DNA from: Miniimonas arenae
GTDB taxonomy: Bacteria; Actinomycetota; Actinomycetes; Actinomycetales; Beutenbergiaceae
Reading direction: 5' to 3'
Assembly: GCF_006351005.1 (NCBI RefSeq)
Contig: NZ_VENP01000029.1
Span: forward strand, 1 to 39,739
Length of the DNA: 39,739 nt
Made by a program: the position numbers and the translations under genes. Positions 24,631 through 32,815 of the stretch are shown here, one piece after another (the first letter of the stretch is position 1; the number at the start of each line of letters is the position of its first letter). A model generated the notes under the pieces. That model did not search any database and was not told where the DNA came from. It was given only the letters and a program-made list of their open reading frames with translations.

Positions 24631-24665
24631 GCGCGCGTCAGTCCTGCGGCGCGCGTCAGTCCTGC
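24631..24665. repeat. 18-bp tandem duplication over the HesB-like gene stop codon
   Basis: GCGCGCGTCAGTCCTGC repeats at 24631 and 24649. Each copy carries a TGA on the minus strand (24638-24640 and 24656-24658) in the same frame, so the gene has two in-frame stops six codons apart. Confidence 0.85.
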
Positions 24666-24949
24666 TGCGGCGCGAGTACGAACGCGGGGTCGCCCCCCGG
24701 TGCGCTGCTCGCCGCGGTGTCCAGCGTGAGCTGGTCGAGCTGCTCGCTCGCGGCCGGCTCGACGAACACCGGCGTCGTGCCGGTCTCGATGACGCGGTCG
24801 GAGGTCTGCGGTCCCCGCGTGAGTGCGAGCTCGAGCCCACCCGGCTGGGTGGTCGACTGCGAGATCCGCAGTCCGCCGCCCTCGGGGAGGTCGGCGCGGG
24901 CGGCGAGGTCGTCGACGACGGTCTGGGCGTTCTCGGTCAGGGTCAGCAT
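24656..24949 (-). CDS. HesB/IscA-like protein without cysteines
   Basis: 97 aa. The N-terminus MLTLTENAQTVVDDLAARADLPEGGGLRIS and the FVEPAASEQLDQLTLD region match the A-type iron-sulfur carrier fold. The three conserved cysteines that bind the cluster are missing, and there is no Cys at all. It is therefore unlikely to carry a cluster; cysteine-less versions occur in actinobacteria with unknown role. AGGAG lies 5 nt before ATG 24949. It is a single gene with a strong terminator 28 nt downstream. Confidence 0.85.
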   Translation of the reverse strand: MLTLTENAQTVVDDLAARADLPEGGGLRISQSTTQPGGLELALTRGPQTSDRVIETGTTPVFVEPAASEQLDQLTLDTAASSAPGGDPAFVLAPQQD

Positions 24950-25114
24950 GGTGACTCCTCTCGTTGGCGTGTGGTCCGTCGCCGTCCACGCGACCAGACG
25001 CCGGCGCCCGTCGCAAGAATGCCTCGGTCCGTGAGAAAGGCGTCCCACCCATCGGGACCGGCCTCGACGTCCGACGGTGCCTCGCCTACGGTGACGCGCC
25101 CGCGCGAGGAGGCG

Positions 25115-25591
25115 TCAGCGCTCGCTGCGCGGCTGCCGCGTGGCCAGGAGTGCCCACGCGACGAGCACGGCCTGGAACGGCAGCCGCAGCAGGCGCTTCT
25201 CGTCGGTGTCGAGCCCGAACCCGTCCTTGTGCTCGAGGTACTGCGCGACGTTGCCCGGGAAGATCACTACGAAGAACAGCGCGACGAGGATTCCGAGGCG
25301 GCGCCGGTACGGCTGCTGCCAGGTCGCCACGAGACCCGCGCCGAGCGCGAGCTCGACCACTCCGGAGACGAGCACGACGACGTCATGGTCGATCGGGAAC
25401 CAGTCGGGCACCTGCGCCTGGAACTCCTCGCGCGCCACGGTGAGGTGCGAGGTGCCGGCGAACAGGAGGCTCGCCCCGAGCCCGACCTGGGCAAGCCCCT
25501 TGAGTACCCGGCGCACCCCGCCCGAGCTCGCCGTCGTGCTCGACGTGGTGGGTCCGTCGTCGGCCGTCTTGCCAGGCGTGCTGTCGGACAT
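25115..25591 (-). CDS. DoxX-family membrane protein
   Basis: 158 aa. After about 30 Ser/Thr-rich residues come four hydrophobic segments: GLAQVGLGASLLFAGTSHLT, VVVLVSGVVELALGAGLV, LGILVALFFVVIFPGN and FQAVLVAWALLAT. The GVVELALGAGL and FPGNVAQY motifs are typical of DoxX-like quinol-interacting membrane proteins. ATG 25591 is preceded by GGAGGAG about 11 nt upstream. The open frame continues upstream without a stop, but that part (25592-25700) is Arg-rich and not membrane-like, so it is not included. Confidence 0.82.
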   Translation of the reverse strand: MSDSTPGKTADDGPTTSSTTASSGGVRRVLKGLAQVGLGASLLFAGTSHLTVAREEFQAQVPDWFPIDHDVVVLVSGVVELALGAGLVATWQQPYRRRLGILVALFFVVIFPGNVAQYLEHKDGFGLDTDEKRLLRLPFQAVLVAWALLATRQPRSER

Positions 25592-25929
25592 CGGGAACTC
25601 CGCTCCTCCAGGGGTGCGGGACCGACGGTCACCGCCGGACGATCGTAGGCACGCTCGGCGGCTCACGGCCCCCCTTCTTCGTCGGAGGCTCCTGGATCGG
25701 GGTACCAGAAGGTGCCGGGCGCCCTCGGGCACCGGGTCGCCGACCGCGACCTCGCCCGGCGTGACCTCGCAGACCGCGACCTCGCCAGGCGCGACCGCGA
25801 CCGGCTCGAGACGAATCACCGGCTGCACGTCGAGACGGGGCTCGGCGCGCGACGACGCGATCAGGATGCAGGACCTCATCCCCGGCTGGAGGTTCGACAA
25901 CAAGCGCCCCTCGATGGTGCGATGACGCG
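25592..25929. other. 338-bp region with ambiguous coding potential, possibly a frameshifted small gene
   Basis: No intact gene is seen. On the minus strand a coding-like frame starts at ATG 25879 and reads a Val/Pro/Glu-rich sequence (QPVIRLEPVAVAPGEVAV region). It loses codon quality near 25715, where another frame continues with good third-position GC (GTPIQEPPTKKGGREPP) to a TGA at 25629. Adding one base near 25715 would give an 83-aa protein just upstream of DoxX. The 30-bp imperfect repeat CCGCGACCTCGCC... (25739-25790) makes both strands look open, so this may also be simply the divergent promoter region of DoxX and glycerate kinase. Confidence 0.35.
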
Positions 25930-27129
25930 ATGAGGGTCGTCTGCGCACCCGACTCCTTCAAGGAGTCCATGGATGCCGGAGTGGCCGCGGCCGTCATGGC
26001 CGCGGCCGTGCGCCGCGTCGTCCCGGAAGCCGAGTGCGTCGAGATCCCGATGGCCGACGGCGGAGAGGGCACCACCCGCGCGCTCGTCGCCGCGCGCGGG
26101 GGGCGCCTCGTGCCCGTGGCGGTCCGTGATGCGCTCGGGCGTGCGGCGGTCGGGGAGATCGGGGTCGCCGGGGGCCGCGACGGCGAGGGCGAGCACGCGT
26201 CGGGCGCGCACGCCTCGGGCGAGCGCGGCGGGAGCCGACTCGGTGTGCTCGAGGTGGCTTCCGCCGTCGGGATCGGGATGATCGCGCGCGAGGAGCGCGA
26301 CCCGCTCGCGGCGACCTCGGTCGGCGTCGCCGACCTCGTGCGCGCGGTGCTGGACGAGGGGGCGGCGCGCCTCGTGGTCGGGCTCGGCGGATCGGCGACC
26401 AACGACGGCGGGTCGGGCCTTCTCGTCGGGCTCGGCGCCGTGCTGCGCGACGCCGCGGGCGCCGTGGTGCCGCCCGTCCCCGCGCGCCTGGGCGAGGTGG
26501 CCGACGTCGACCTCGGCGGCCTCGACCCTCGCCTCGCCGCGGTGACGATCGAGCTCGCGTGCGACGTGACCAACCCGCTGCTCGGCCCGACCGGCGCGAG
26601 CGCGGTGTTCGGCCCGCAGAAGGGGGCCTCGCCGTCGGACGTCGCGCTGCTGGACGGCGCGCTCGCGACGTTCGTGGCCGCGCTCGAGGCGGCGACCGGG
26701 CGGTCGGTGCGCGACGTGCCGGGCGCCGGCGCAGCGGGCGGGCTCGGCGCGGCGTTCCTCGCGCTCGGTGCGCGGCGGCGACGCGGCGTGGACGTGGTGA
26801 TCGACGCCGTCGGGCTCGACGACGCGGTAGCCGGCGCCGATCTCGTGCTGACGGGCGAGGGCTCGATCGACGAGCAGACGCTCGCCGGCAAGACCCCGGC
26901 GGGCGTGGCCGAGGTCGCGGCGCGGCACGGGGTGCCGGTGGTCGCGTTCGCGGGGCGGGTCGCGCCGGGGGCGGACGTGCTGCTCGAGCACGGGTTCACC
27001 GCCGTGGTGCCGATCGTGCACGAGGTGGGGCCGCTCTCCGCGGTGCTGGCCGACGGCGAGGCGAACCTCGCGAGGGCGGTCGCGACGGCGGTGCGGCTGC
27101 TGGTGTCGCCCGCGCTGCGGCGGGGGTAG
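25930..27129 (+). CDS. Glycerate kinase (glycerate 2-kinase, GlxK/GarK type)
   Basis: 399 aa. APDSFKESM at the N-terminus, PMADGGEGT (40-48), VGLGGSATNDGG (150-161), FGPQKGAS and VLTGEGSIDEQTLAGKTPAGVA are the family signatures. It phosphorylates D-glycerate, usually at C2 in this family, feeding glyoxylate- or serine-derived carbon into glycolysis. The loop after GRDG carries a low-complexity insert (residues about 90-103, two HASG units). ATG 25930 lacks a clear ribosome-binding site. No glyoxylate-pathway gene is adjacent. It is divergent from the DoxX region. Confidence 0.93.
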   Translation: MRVVCAPDSFKESMDAGVAAAVMAAAVRRVVPEAECVEIPMADGGEGTTRALVAARGGRLVPVAVRDALGRAAVGEIGVAGGRDGEGEHASGAHASGERGGSRLGVLEVASAVGIGMIAREERDPLAATSVGVADLVRAVLDEGAARLVVGLGGSATNDGGSGLLVGLGAVLRDAAGAVVPPVPARLGEVADVDLGGLDPRLAAVTIELACDVTNPLLGPTGASAVFGPQKGASPSDVALLDGALATFVAALEAATGRSVRDVPGAGAAGGLGAAFLALGARRRRGVDVVIDAVGLDDAVAGADLVLTGEGSIDEQTLAGKTPAGVAEVAARHGVPVVAFAGRVAPGADVLLEHGFTAVVPIVHEVGPLSAVLADGEANLARAVATAVRLLVSPALRRG

Positions 27130-27331
27130 CGGGTGCGGCTCTGCGCGCCCGAGCCGTTCGCGAGGGGGTCTCTGGCGCCGGCGAGGGTTCTCTGGCGCCT
27201 GTCCTCCTCGCCAGGTTGCCCGCGTGTTCGATGGACCCGTCCTGGTGATGGCTCCGCGTCTGGGCGGATTCGCTCCGGCTGCCCGCCATGGACGTGCGGG
27301 CCGGTCCCCGTGACCATCTCGAACACGTCTG

Positions 27332-27340
27332 TGGATAAGT
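27332..27340 (-). promoter_or_regulatory. Perfect DnaA box (TTATCCACA on the minus strand)
   Basis: TGTGGATAA on the plus strand, 46 bp before the DUF222-HNH gene. It is a single consensus DnaA box. No cluster of further boxes or AT-rich unwinding element is seen, so it is not an origin. Confidence 0.5.
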
Positions 27341-27373
27341 AGGCTGATCTGCGTCGATGTCGGTGGTCGGGCA

Positions 27374-27379
27374 TACGGT
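27374..27379 (+). promoter_or_regulatory. -10 box TACGGT of the DUF222-HNH gene
   Basis: TANNNT hexamer, 6 nt before ATG 27386; leaderless arrangement. Confidence 0.5.
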
Positions 27380-27385
27380 GTTCGC

Positions 27386-29338
27386 ATGGCCGGTCGAGGC
27401 GGGGTGAACGCGGAAGGTGTCGCGAGGGACGACGCGGCGGTGGTTGGCGTGCCGTGCTTGTCGCCGCGGCTGCGGACTCTGGCCCGGCGGCTGCCGGCGG
27501 TCGCCGCCGAAGTGGCGGGGAGCGGTCAGCACGAGGTCCTCTCGGCATTCGACGGGTTGTCGGAGGTCGATGGGGGCGGCCTGGGAACGGACGCGATTCT
27601 TGACCTGATCATCGGGTGGTCGCGGCAGGTGGCGGCGGCGCAGGCGCGGGTGCGGGAGTGGGCGGCGGTTCTGGCCCATCAAGGGGGTGCGCGGTTCAAC
27701 TTCCGTCCCGACATCGCCCTGGACGCGATGGTCGAGACGATCGCGGTGGCGCTGGCGTGCTCGACCCGGTTCGCGGGCACCCTGGTCCGGGAGGGGGAGG
27801 CGGTGCAGGGTCTCCTGGTCGACGTCGGTGGTGCGGCGCGGCGGGGTGATCTGGACGCGTCTCGGGTGGGGGCGTTCGTGGACGCTCTGGGTGAGCAGTC
27901 CCCGGAGGTGGTGTTCGCCGTCGTGGAGCGGGTGCTTCCCGACGCGGGCGAGGTCACGGTGAGTGAGCTGCGGCGCCGGTTGCAGCGAGCGTTGGTGCAG
28001 GTCGACCCGGCCGGTGCCGGACCGCGTGCGGCCACCGCGCGGAAGCGGCGTCGAGTGAACGCGGTCCGCCCCGTGGGTGAGGGGTTGGGGTCGTTCAGTG
28101 CGGTGCTGCCGGCGCCGTGCGCGACGGCGTTGGAGCAGGCGTGTGAGCGGGCCGCGAAGGCGTCCCGTGCGGCGGGGGACGAGCGGACGTTGGAGCAGCT
28201 ACGGGCGGACGCGTTGGGCACGATGGCCGAGCACGCGCTGGTGACGGGGCAGATCGGGGCGCCTGGGGTGACGGGGGAGACATTCGTGTTCACCCCGTCC
28301 CAGGTTCGCATCATCGCCTCCGCAGCGTCGCGCCGTACCGACGGGCCCAGCCTCGCCGACGCCGTCCGCTGGGACATCAACCCCGAAACCTCGCACTGCA
28401 CCAGCAACAACGGCGCCCGCGGAGCCCAAGGCGTCGTTACGGCTCCGCTTGCACCGCCCGAGTCCGCACCCGACGAGACGACGGTTGCGACGGCTGCGAC
28501 GGCCGTGACTGCCGGATCGTCGGTGGCGAGCGCGCCGACCGCGACCACGGCGTCGACGCCGTTGATCGCGCCGGACGATCCGGTGGCGAAGGGCGATCCG
28601 GTCGCGCCGGACGATTCGTCGGTTGTGACGGGTTTGGCTGGGGGGTCTACGCCGACGGACGTGCAGGCGGACGCGAGAGCTGCCGACGCCGGCCCGCGAG
28701 GTCCGCAGGTTCGGGAGGATCGGCGGGACCCGGCCCGGTTCGAGGTTCCTGGCGCGGCCGACGAGGGCGGCGACGAACTCGTGGGAGAGCCGGTCTCGCG
28801 GCTGAGCGACGCGAGCGGGGTGGGTGACGCGCACGGGGTGGCTGACGCGCACGGGGTGGCGCCGGTCCCGCGAATCGCGCGCTCGAGCATTCCGGGCGTG
28901 GACGTGCCGGACCTCGTGGGGTACGGCGCGATCGATCCCGAGACCGTCACCACCTTCGGGACGCTGCCGTGGGTGCAGGTGATCTTGCCGCCGGAGCCGG
29001 GTGGGGCGGCGCCGCCCGACGCGCCCGGATATCACCCCACCGCTGAGCTGGCCCGGCACGTCCGGGCCCGGGACCGGACGTGCGCGGTGCCCGGCTGTCC
29101 GGTCGACGCGTGGCGCGGCGACCTCGACCACATCGTCGTCTGGCCTCAAGGCCCGACGAGCGCCGCGAATCTCCGGCCCCTGTGCCGCCGCCACCATCGG
29201 CTGCGCACTCACGCCGGCTTCCGCCTCGACACCCAGCCCGACGGCTCCGTCACCTGGACCACACCCTTCGGCACCGCACGTCAGCGCGACTCCGCCGGCC
29301 ACCTCACCCGCTCAACTCACCGCGCCGAACCCCCGTAG
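27386..29338 (+). CDS. DUF222 domain HNH endonuclease (13E12-type)
   Basis: 650 aa. The N-terminal half (about 50-330) is a helical DUF222 domain. Residues about 350-510 are a low-complexity Thr/Ala/Asp-rich linker with VADAHG/VGDAHG repeats. The C-terminus is an HNH nuclease: CAVPGC, DLDHIVVW, NLRPLCRRHH, RLRTHAGF. This family (Mycobacterium 13E12 repeats, many copies in actinobacteria) is thought to be selfish or mobile-element related, though its biology is unclear. ATG 27386 follows TACGGT by 6 nt, so it looks leaderless. A DnaA box precedes it. The 3' side abuts a 14-bp minisatellite. Confidence 0.88.
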   Translation: MAGRGGVNAEGVARDDAAVVGVPCLSPRLRTLARRLPAVAAEVAGSGQHEVLSAFDGLSEVDGGGLGTDAILDLIIGWSRQVAAAQARVREWAAVLAHQGGARFNFRPDIALDAMVETIAVALACSTRFAGTLVREGEAVQGLLVDVGGAARRGDLDASRVGAFVDALGEQSPEVVFAVVERVLPDAGEVTVSELRRRLQRALVQVDPAGAGPRAATARKRRRVNAVRPVGEGLGSFSAVLPAPCATALEQACERAAKASRAAGDERTLEQLRADALGTMAEHALVTGQIGAPGVTGETFVFTPSQVRIIASAASRRTDGPSLADAVRWDINPETSHCTSNNGARGAQGVVTAPLAPPESAPDETTVATAATAVTAGSSVASAPTATTASTPLIAPDDPVAKGDPVAPDDSSVVTGLAGGSTPTDVQADARAADAGPRGPQVREDRRDPARFEVPGAADEGGDELVGEPVSRLSDASGVGDAHGVADAHGVAPVPRIARSSIPGVDVPDLVGYGAIDPETVTTFGTLPWVQVILPPEPGGAAPPDAPGYHPTAELARHVRARDRTCAVPGCPVDAWRGDLDHIVVWPQGPTSAANLRPLCRRHHRLRTHAGFRLDTQPDGSVTWTTPFGTARQRDSAGHLTRSTHRAEPP

Positions 29339-29640
29339 GCGAACCCGTCTGGGGGCGCGATCCCTCGGCAGTCGGTCTCACGTGAGGCTGGCGCCCGTGG
29401 CGCTGACGCGTGCCCGGTGGTCCGTGCCCGGTGGCCCGTGCCCGGTGGCTCGCGGCGGGTGACCTGCACCCGGTGGCCGCGGCCGGTGACCTGCGCCCGG
29501 TGGCCCGTGCCCGGTGGCCCGTGCCCGGTGGCCCGTGCCCGGTGGTCCGTGCCCGGTGGCCCGTGCCCGGTGGTCCGTGCTCGGTGGTCCGTGCCCGGTG
29601 ACGCGCGCCCAGCGGTGCCAGCGCGCGCTTCTGCCTGGCC
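29339..29640. other. Intergenic region dominated by a minisatellite, no gene
   Basis: 302 bp between the DUF222-HNH stop and the convergent MBL-fold gene stop. About two thirds is a 14-bp tandem repeat (29412-29606). The open frames on both strands here come from the repeat, since a 14-bp unit cycles through all frames. No hairpin terminator was recognised. Confidence 0.75.
29412..29606. repeat. 14-bp minisatellite, about 14 units
   Basis: The consensus GCCCGGTGGCCCGT (C or T at position 10) is seen at 29412, 29426 and 29440, and in register at 29495, 29509, 29523, 29537, 29551, 29565, 29579 and 29593. Between 29454 and 29494 lie about three degenerate units, one base short. It sits between two convergent genes. 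Confidence 0.9.
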
Positions 29641-30369
29641 TCAGAGCTCCAGCGACTCGCCGGCCGCGAGGTCGAGGTACTCGCCGCCCGCTCGCTCGGT
29701 GGCCGCGCGGAGGTTGCGGACGTGCACGGTACGGCCGAAGTCGGACAGCGAGAGGTCGTGGATCCCGAGCACACGCGGAGCCCCGATCTGCTCCACGAAG
29801 TCCATCGCGTCGCCGATCGTCAGCCACGGCGCGCCGACGGGGACAGCCAGCACCTCGATGCCGCCCGTGCCCGTGCCCGTGCCCGCGTGCGTGCCCGCGT
29901 CCGTGCCAGAGCCAGTGCCGGCATCGGCGTCCGCGGCGTCGTCGCGCGCCCCCGCGGGCAGGGCGAACGAGTCGCCCGGGTGGTAGAGCACGCCGTCGAC
30001 CACGACGCCGACGTTGTCCACCGCCGGGATCGAGGAGTGCAGCGGCGCGTGCGTCCCGCCGGTGAAGCGCAGCGTGAACGGGCCGACCGCGACCTCGTCG
30101 CCGGCCGACACGGCCGTGACCTCGTGCCCGGCCTCGCGCGCGGCGTCGACGACGCCCTGCGGACCGAGCACGACGGCGTCGTGAGCCTCCCCGACGAGGT
30201 GCGCCAGGTGGTCGGGGGTCCAGTGATCGGGGTGCTGGTGCGTGAGCACGACACCGACGAGTCCGTCGACCTCGGGCAGCTCCGTGGTGAGGACCCCCGG
30301 GTCGATGACGAGGACGGCGCCGTCCTTCTCGAGGAGCAGGGCGGAGTGTTCGAGCTTCGTGAGACGCAT
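29641..30369 (-). CDS. MBL-fold metallo-hydrolase (UlaG-like)
   Basis: 242 aa. HQHPDH (motif HxHxDH) binds the metals, GGTHAPLH and YHPGDSF give further ligands, and GIHD near the C-terminus completes the site. This is the short UlaG/YtnP-like class acting on phosphorylated or lactone-type substrates; substrate unknown. Residues about 143-170 are a Gly/Thr/Ala/Asp insert (DAGTGSGTDAG style) encoded by hexanucleotide repeats of GCCCGT type at 29862-29932, placed between two core strands. It would form a floppy surface loop. ATG 30369 is the start by the conserved MRLTKLEHSALLLE N-terminus. Confidence 0.85.
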   Translation of the reverse strand: MRLTKLEHSALLLEKDGAVLVIDPGVLTTELPEVDGLVGVVLTHQHPDHWTPDHLAHLVGEAHDAVVLGPQGVVDAAREAGHEVTAVSAGDEVAVGPFTLRFTGGTHAPLHSSIPAVDNVGVVVDGVLYHPGDSFALPAGARDDAADADAGTGSGTDAGTHAGTGTGTGGIEVLAVPVGAPWLTIGDAMDFVEQIGAPRVLGIHDLSLSDFGRTVHVRNLRAATERAGGEYLDLAAGESLEL

Positions 30370-30433
30370 GGGCCCAGTCTGCCCCGGCTTCGCTCCCGCA
30401 ACACCCGCGCCCGCAACCCGCGCACCGCTCGCG

Positions 30434-31342
30434 CTAAACCTCGTCCGCGTGCCCGGCCGCGAACCGCTGCAGCGTCTCCTCGAACGCCGCGAGCGCGGGA
30501 TCCTCCCGGGTGCTCACGAGCGCTCCGACGGTGCGGACCGCGCCGCGGTCGGCGAGCACGAGCTCGCGCACCTGCGGTCGGGACCCCATCGGGTCGGCGG
30601 GCAGGATCGCCGCCGCGAGCCCGGCCGCCGCCAGACCGCGGGCGGTGTGGAAGTCCTCGGCCTCGTACGCGACCCGCGGCACGATCGCGGCCGCGGCGAA
30701 CAGCGCCTCCGCCATGGCGCGCAGCCCGAACCCGTGCTTGAGGAGCGCGAGGTCGTACGCCGCCAGCGCCGCCACGGAGACCTCGCGCTCGGTGGCGAGC
30801 GGATGATCGGGTGCGACCGTCGCGTACAGCCGCTCCCGGAAGAGGTGCAGCGTCCGCGTCCCCGCCAGCTGCGGCGGTTCGGCGACCAGCGCGATGTCGG
30901 CGTCGCCCGCCTCCAGGGCCTCGAGGCAGAGCGCTCGTGAGCCTTGGGTGAGCCGGAACCGCGTGCGCGGGAACCGGTCGCGGAAGGAGCGGATGAGATC
31001 GGGCACCACGCGCTCCCCGAGCAGCGTCTGGAACGCGAGCGAGACCGTCGCGCCCTCGAGGGCGGAGCCCCGCGCGAGCTCGTCGAGTCCGGCGTCGAGG
31101 CGCTCGAGCGCTGCGCGCGCGAACGGCAGGAACGTCCGCCCCGCCTCGGTGAGCTGCAGCGTGCGACCCCGACGCTCGAGCAGGGGCGTTCCCACGAGCG
31201 CCGCGAGCCGCTGCAGGGAACGGGTGACCGTCGGCTGAGGCAGACCGAGGTCGTCGGCGCCGGCACTGACCTGACCTGCCTCCGCAACCGCGACGAACAG
31301 CGGGAGCAGCGCCATCACCGCCCGGCGCTCCGCGCCAAACAT
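30434..31342 (-). CDS. LysR-family transcriptional regulator
   Basis: 302 aa from ATG 31342. The N-terminal HTH (VAEAGQVSAGADDLGLPQPTVTRSLQRLAALVGTPLLERRGR) is followed by an effector domain with VSLAFQTLLGERVVPDLIRSF and a typical LATEREVSVAALAAYDLAL hinge. ATG 31342 is chosen over ATG 31384 because TACGCT stands exactly 6 nt before it, matching the leaderless pattern of the region, and because the longer start would cover the repeat at 31346-31355. It is divergent from an MFS transporter gene, an arrangement like E. coli ynfL/ynfM, so it probably controls that transporter. Inducer unknown. Confidence 0.88.
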   Translation of the reverse strand: MFGAERRAVMALLPLFVAVAEAGQVSAGADDLGLPQPTVTRSLQRLAALVGTPLLERRGRTLQLTEAGRTFLPFARAALERLDAGLDELARGSALEGATVSLAFQTLLGERVVPDLIRSFRDRFPRTRFRLTQGSRALCLEALEAGDADIALVAEPPQLAGTRTLHLFRERLYATVAPDHPLATEREVSVAALAAYDLALLKHGFGLRAMAEALFAAAAIVPRVAYEAEDFHTARGLAAAGLAAAILPADPMGSRPQVRELVLADRGAVRTVGALVSTREDPALAAFEETLQRFAAGHADEV

Positions 31343-31345
31343 GCG

Positions 31346-31397
31346 CGCAGCGTATGAGTTGCCGGACGAGTGTGCATTAGTCATGAACGCAGCGTAT
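31346..31397. promoter_or_regulatory. Direct repeats in the LysR/MFS divergent promoter
   Basis: CGCAGCGTAT occurs at 31346-31355 and again at 31388-31397, 42 bp apart, about four helical turns. The first contains the minus-strand -10 box TACGCT (31349-31354) of the regulator gene. The second ends 3 bp before the plus-strand TAGCCT box (31401-31406). This suits a LysR protein binding both sites, repressing itself and acting on the transporter; inferred. Confidence 0.5.
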
Positions 31398-31400
31398 CCG

Positions 31401-31406
31401 TAGCCT
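31401..31406 (+). promoter_or_regulatory. -10 box TAGCCT of the MFS transporter gene
   Basis: TANNNT hexamer, 8 nt before GTG 31415. Confidence 0.4.
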
Positions 31407-31414
31407 GATCTCCC

Positions 31415-32758
31415 GTGGCTGTCGACCCCGGATCCCCCCGCGCTCCGCGTCGCGTCATGGTGGGCCTCGGAGCTGCCGGCGTCGCGACGTTCGCCCAGCT
31501 CTACGCGTGCCAGGCGCTGCTGCCCGAGATCTCCCGCGATCTCGACGTGAGCCCGGGCAGCGCGGCCCTGACCGTCTCGGTGGCGACGCTCGGTCTCGCG
31601 CTCGCCGTCGTGCCGTGGTCCTTCGGTGCCGACCGCCTCGGCCACGTCAGGGTGATGCGGTTCGCGCTCGTCACGTCGTCCGCACTCGGCCTGGTGGTGC
31701 CCCTGCTGCCGTCGGTCCTGCCCGGCCTCGAGCCGATCCTCGTGGTGCGGTTCCTCACCGGCCTCGCGCTCGCCGCCGTCCCCGGCACCGCGGTCGCGTA
31801 CCTGCACCACACGCTGTCCCCTCGCGCGGCGGCAGCCGCGACCGGCATCTACATCGCCGGCACGACGGTCGGCGGCGCCGCCGGACGTCTCCTCGCGGGC
31901 CCGCTGGCCGCTGTCGTGGGGTGGCGCGCGGCCCTCGGCGTCATCGCGGTGGTCTGTGTGATCGCCGCCGTCGTCTTCGTGCGCGCCGTGCCCGCACAGG
32001 ACGGCCACGCGCCGGTTCGCTCGGAGGCGGCGCCCGTCGGTCTGCGCGGGGCCGCGCACCGGATCGGCCGCGTCGTCACGGACCGGCCCCTGCTCGCCCT
32101 CTGCCTGCAGCCGTTCCTGCTCATGGGCGCGTTCGTCGCGACCTACAACTACCTCACGTTCCGCCTCGAGACGCCCCCGTTCGACCTCGCGCCCGCCCTC
32201 GCCGCGCTCTGCTTCCTCGCGTACGGGGCCGGGACGCTCACGTCCAGCGTGTCCGGTCGGTGGACCGCGCGGTGGGGCCGCCGCCGCGTCGTGCTCGCGG
32301 GCGCCGCGGCGATGGCTCTGGGTGCCGTGGCGATGCTGCCGGCGACCTTGTTCGCCGTCGTGCCCGGTCTTCTGCTCCTGACCGCCGGATACTTCGCCGC
32401 CCACTCGACCGCCTCCTCCTGGGTCGGTCGGCGCGCCGGCGACGTGCGCAGCCAGGCCGCCGCTCTCTACAACGTGAGCACCTACGCGGGATCCGCGCTG
32501 CTCGGCTGGGCCGTGGGCCCGCTGTTCCAGGCGGTCGGCTGGGCGGGCGTCAGCGGCGCGGTGGTCGCGCTCGCCGTCGTGTGCGCCGTGGGCGTCGGCC
32601 TCGCCACGCGCGGGGTGCCCGACGGCGAGGTCGCACCCCAGGCGGTCGGCTCACCCCGGCAGGACTCGCCCGGGCAGGACTCGCTGGGGCGCGGTGCGCC
32701 CCGCCGTGGCGTGCCCGCGGCCGCGCGGCTGCGCGCGGAGAGCCGCGCCTCGGTGTAG
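31415..32758 (+). CDS. MFS transporter, YnfM-like
   Basis: 447 aa, twelve hydrophobic segments. FAQLYACQALLPEISRDLDVSPGSAALTVS at the N-terminus and the loop FGADRLGHVRVM (motif A) resemble the YnfM subgroup of drug or arabinose efflux-type major facilitator proteins. LHHTLSPRAAAAATGIYIAGTTVGG is the helix 5 motif. A hydrophilic tail of about 45 residues (SPRQDSPGQDSLGRGAPRRG) with small repeats follows the last helix. GTG 31415 is the start by the -10 box 8 nt upstream. It is divergent from and probably regulated by the LysR gene. Substrate unknown. Confidence 0.88.
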   Translation: MAVDPGSPRAPRRVMVGLGAAGVATFAQLYACQALLPEISRDLDVSPGSAALTVSVATLGLALAVVPWSFGADRLGHVRVMRFALVTSSALGLVVPLLPSVLPGLEPILVVRFLTGLALAAVPGTAVAYLHHTLSPRAAAAATGIYIAGTTVGGAAGRLLAGPLAAVVGWRAALGVIAVVCVIAAVVFVRAVPAQDGHAPVRSEAAPVGLRGAAHRIGRVVTDRPLLALCLQPFLLMGAFVATYNYLTFRLETPPFDLAPALAALCFLAYGAGTLTSSVSGRWTARWGRRRVVLAGAAAMALGAVAMLPATLFAVVPGLLLLTAGYFAAHSTASSWVGRRAGDVRSQAAALYNVSTYAGSALLGWAVGPLFQAVGWAGVSGAVVALAVVCAVGVGLATRGVPDGEVAPQAVGSPRQDSPGQDSLGRGAPRRGVPAAARLRAESRASV

Positions 32759-32815
32759 CGCGGCCGCTCGACGGGCCGGGCCGGGCTGGGCCGGGCCTGG
32801 CCGCTCGGGACCGCG

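Noticed and set aside
27130-27385. Replication origin suggested by a DnaA box
   Set aside because: Only one consensus box, no AT-rich element, and no dnaA/dnaN genes nearby.
29304-29827. Open frames over the 14-bp repeat
   Set aside because: Products are repeats of Gly/His/Pro/Arg in every frame, caused by the minisatellite.
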